From positions 310,001-374,000 of the forward strand of contig CAVNZM010000002.1 in the NCBI GenBank assembly GCA_963693365.1: 64,000 nt of DNA. The letters are read 5' to 3'. Shown one piece after another: positions 45,513 to 64,000 of this stretch (positions within the stretch are counted from its first letter, which is position 1; the number at the start of each line of letters is the position of its first letter). The notes beneath the pieces were generated by a model. The model ran no database searches. It saw only the letters and a list, made by a program, of their open reading frames with translations, and had not been told where the DNA came from. Source of the DNA: Amoebidium appalachense (Eukaryota; Ichthyosporea). The position numbers were made by a program, and so were the translations under genes.

Positions 45513-45971
45513 TCACTGTGTCGTCACCTGCACCTGGCTGGCAGGCACCCCCTCAGTCCTCTGAGGTATGGGCAGGCTCTGCATACGGGCAGCCTGAGAC
45601 TGTCTGGTGGGGAGCACAGGCAGGCTGTGCGTGTGCAGCGCAAGGATGTGTGCGGGTGGTGACTTGGCTGGTGCCTGCATGGACGCTGGGACGCTGCTGC
45701 CTATGCTCCCTGTGAGGGACGTGTCGCTGCGTCCGTTGTGGGCCACTTTGTTCTTGCCCAAGGGCGCTTTGAGAAAGCCCTTGAGAGACGGCATGTTTAA
45801 TTGGGTGTGGCTACGGGCTAGTACTTGGATGTATAACGCGTAGAAGCTCCTAGAATGTGACAGAAGTGTGCTTGCAGCGGTTCCTGCGGTGTGCCGCTGT
45901 AGATATCCGCCTACATATGCACCCGCTTGTTCAACTTGTTTGCAAATTGGTGCAGTGTTTTGTGTCTCCAT
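45513..45971 (-). CDS. possible small protein, 152 codons
   Basis: A minus-strand ATG (45971) opens METQNTAPICKQVEQAGAY and stays open to a TGA at 45513. A TATA-like CTTATATTTG lies about 45 bases upstream (about 46014-46023) and a CCAAT box further up (about 46245). A second ATG (45792; MPSLKGFLKAPLGKNKV) could be the true start. The product is Ser/Thr/Pro/Gln-rich and unrecognised, with no domain or membrane segment. Codon use is not strongly coding-like. Confidence 0.38.
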   Translation of the reverse strand: METQNTAPICKQVEQAGAYVGGYLQRHTAGTAASTLLSHSRSFYALYIQVLARSHTQLNMPSLKGFLKAPLGKNKVAHNGRSDTSLTGSIGSSVPASMQAPAKSPPAHILALHTHSLPVLPTRQSQAARMQSLPIPQRTEGVPASQVQVTTQ

Positions 45972-47730
45972 CCGTTCTCTGCGCTCTTGTCCCCACCCCT
46001 CAGGATGTGCGTGCAAATATAAGGTGGTGTAGCTGAAAGGAACCCTATGTGTGTGCGTTTGTAAGCACAACACAACCACCTTATTGTTCAACCGCAGCAA
46101 TTGAAAACAAGAGTAGCAGTGGCGAGCTAGGAGGGTCACATTGCAAAGGAAAAAATCAGGTGCTGGAGACCGGCGGGATCATCTGCTAAACTGACCGTGT
46201 GTGCGCTTTCAATCTTTGGCTGTCATTACGTGTGGTAGTGTCAGCCAATCACAACGCAGTGTGGAACAATGCCAAATTCCTTTTAAACCACCCTATACCC
46301 ACAAGTATTCTGAGGTATTTGGCAAAAATCTGTTTCTTGCAAGTTGTGAGTTGATGAATTGTTCAACTGATGCCATGTGGTGGTATAAGTATGCGCTGGG
46401 CAGCACATTTGGGAGGCAAAAGAATTATATAAAGAGTAAGACAGCAGCAAGTGCATACTAAGATACATGAATACTACATCAAAAACATTCCCCCCAATCT
46501 TTACCAATAGACATTAAATAGCTAATAAATATGACTTTAAATAAGATTCGAAATTTTTTTTGACTGGATTTATTCGACGGAAAGATATGCAAGTATGCAC
46601 GAAATTCAACTGAGTTCCGCCAATCCGCCGCACGTACGCGTCTGCGCGCGAAGAGCCGCTGAGCAAGCGCAAGCCACTCCACTGAAGCGGCTTGCGCTGC
46701 CTAATGGTCACCTGCATCTGCAGAAGCATTGAAGATGGTTTTCGTTTGTAATCGGCTAGGGAAATACTGTAATGTATAGAAAAACCATCACGATATCAAA
46801 AATGTATAAGCCGTGTTTTGCCTTTATGCTATCGTTATGGGCGAGTCAAGGGGGTCCGTCTTCTCTAATTCGGGCCAATAAATGCAGCCAATCAGCGTGC
46901 AGTGGCCCGAAAGTACAGCTTATGCACATGTGAAAATAGGGAAAGAAGGTCACACAGGGAGGCTGAAAACAAAATAAATAACAGGCTAGATTATCGTCAC
47001 ACAAAAGCTCTATACTCAACAAAAGAAATAGAATACAGAAAAATTACTTACAGCTCCTCCACATCTCGTGTGCGTTCAGGTATGCACTGGAAGTCATTAA
47101 AAAAAAAATAAAAAAATATATGCACTGGGAGAGTTTAGTGGGAGCCATCAGGCACGATACCCATCGATTCGAGTCAGGGAATCTGGCCCGCACCATTATT
47201 GATGCGCAATCCGATTCGGGTCGCTGAGCCACATTTGGTTGGGCGCCAAAACTGAGCCGCTTGCTTATTTGTTTTTTCAGTTCGACTCTCCCCTCTCTCC
47301 CTCCTTTTCTCCTTCCTCTAATTACGCAATCGGTTTTCTACCAGTTCTAGGTTGAGTTTCTGGACGTAATAGTCAGAAAGATATCCCTGTTCAAGGCCAC
47401 CTGTGTTTGGCGTCCACGCAGACACGTTGCAGTTGGCGCGGTCTCTGTGTTTTTTGTCTTCCTTCGCCAGTCTCGTTATCTGTATTCACACCAACAAGAG
47501 CAAGCGCACGCAGGGACACACACACATACACACGTTGACTGCCGTCTGATTGGGTGCCAATAATTGATACAGACGAGGCATACTGCATCATTAACCAACC
47601 TGCCTGTTGCACGCACACCCACATCCCCTTGCTTTCACCCTTGGGCCCACCCACCCACCCATCCACCCACCGACCGCCCTTCTTCGAGCCACCCCACGCC
47701 CATCCATCTCCACCACCCCTCGTGGGCACT
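45972..47730. other. intergenic, promoter region of the helicase gene
   Basis: Free of long G/C runs. Contains CCAAT words at 46245 and 46890, a 10-bp stem hairpin (46666-46698, AGCGCAAGCC and its complement) and an A-rich stretch (47098-47116) between two copies of TATGCACTGG. No gene is recognised. Confidence 0.5.
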
Positions 47731-63771
<16,041 letters not shown>

Positions 63772-64000
63772 TGCACGTGCACAAATACACGTGCACACAA
63801 ATACACGTGCACACACAAGTGGAACTGGCACACATTCTCACAGGTGCACGTGCAGCAAATGCAGATACAAGTGAACACAGACGCACGTGCACAGACACCA
63901 GCATGGCGTACATACATCATACATAAACACACAGGCACACAGGCACACACACATGAACACGTACATACTTGCGGGATATGCACATACACATCTGCAGAAA
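63772..64000. other. 3' flank of the helicase gene
   Basis: Begins with several TGCACGTGCA-type palindromes (63773, 63789, 63805, 63845 and 63889) in CA-rich DNA. No AATAAA polyadenylation signal is seen in the 229 bases available, so the 3' UTR may continue past the window. Confidence 0.55.

Noticed and set aside
47130-47235. tRNA-like A and B boxes on the minus strand (TGGCTCAGCGACC, GACTCGAATCG)
   Set aside because: No acceptor stem or D-stem pairing can be formed around them.

Overview
This is nuclear DNA from an intron-rich eukaryote, probably a protist or other unicellular lineage. Spliced genes with GT-AG introns, animal/fungal-type eIF2A, AMPK-gamma-like, BTB/T1, sugar-porter and Sen1-type helicase genes rule out a prokaryote or virus. 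The sequence alone does not let me name the organism. The window is extraordinarily rich in pure G/C homopolymers (up to about 53 bases) and GT/CA microsatellites. These are concentrated inside introns and almost never break exons.

Layout. 1-1560: promoter-like DNA (E2F-like, CCAAT and CRE sites, TATA) and a possible first exon of a minus-strand gene cut by the window edge. 1561-2580 (-): mucin-like single-pass membrane protein. 2581-6069: gene-poor DNA with two long palindromes, an AT-rich decayed ORF and a compact divergent promoter. 6070-6576 (+): orphan coiled-coil protein. 6577-9401: repeats. 9402-22039 (+): complete eIF2A, 19 exons, 599 aa, frame-consistent throughout. 23806-30998 (-): four-CBS protein of AMPK-gamma/Snf4 type, 8 exons, 321 aa. 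32334-35132 (+): coiled coil plus KCTD-type BTB plus propeller-like protein, 2 exons, 522 aa. 35133-37444: intergenic, with an orphan CCAAT/E2F/octamer/TATA cluster. 37445-42508 (+): sugar-porter MFS transporter, 4 exons, 588 aa. 45513-45971 (-): possible small gene. 47731-63771 (+): Sen1-like superfamily 1 helicase, 24 exons, about 844 aa.

I rebuilt the spliced genes by eye from homology, GT/AG sites and phase; every exon phase joins, with one junction (helicase exon 5/6) left open. The genes are functionally unrelated housekeeping and regulatory genes: translation initiation, energy sensing, sugar uptake and RNA metabolism.

Most interesting are the non-coding patterns: a dispersed element found only in introns of plus-strand genes, always sense and always ending at a poly-C run; intron minisatellites whose units copy splice-site-like motifs; introns whose ends are themselves GT and CA microsatellites; a 267-bp foldback in a helicase intron; and a TATA-hairpin-AATAAA unit that could be a hairpin RNA gene.
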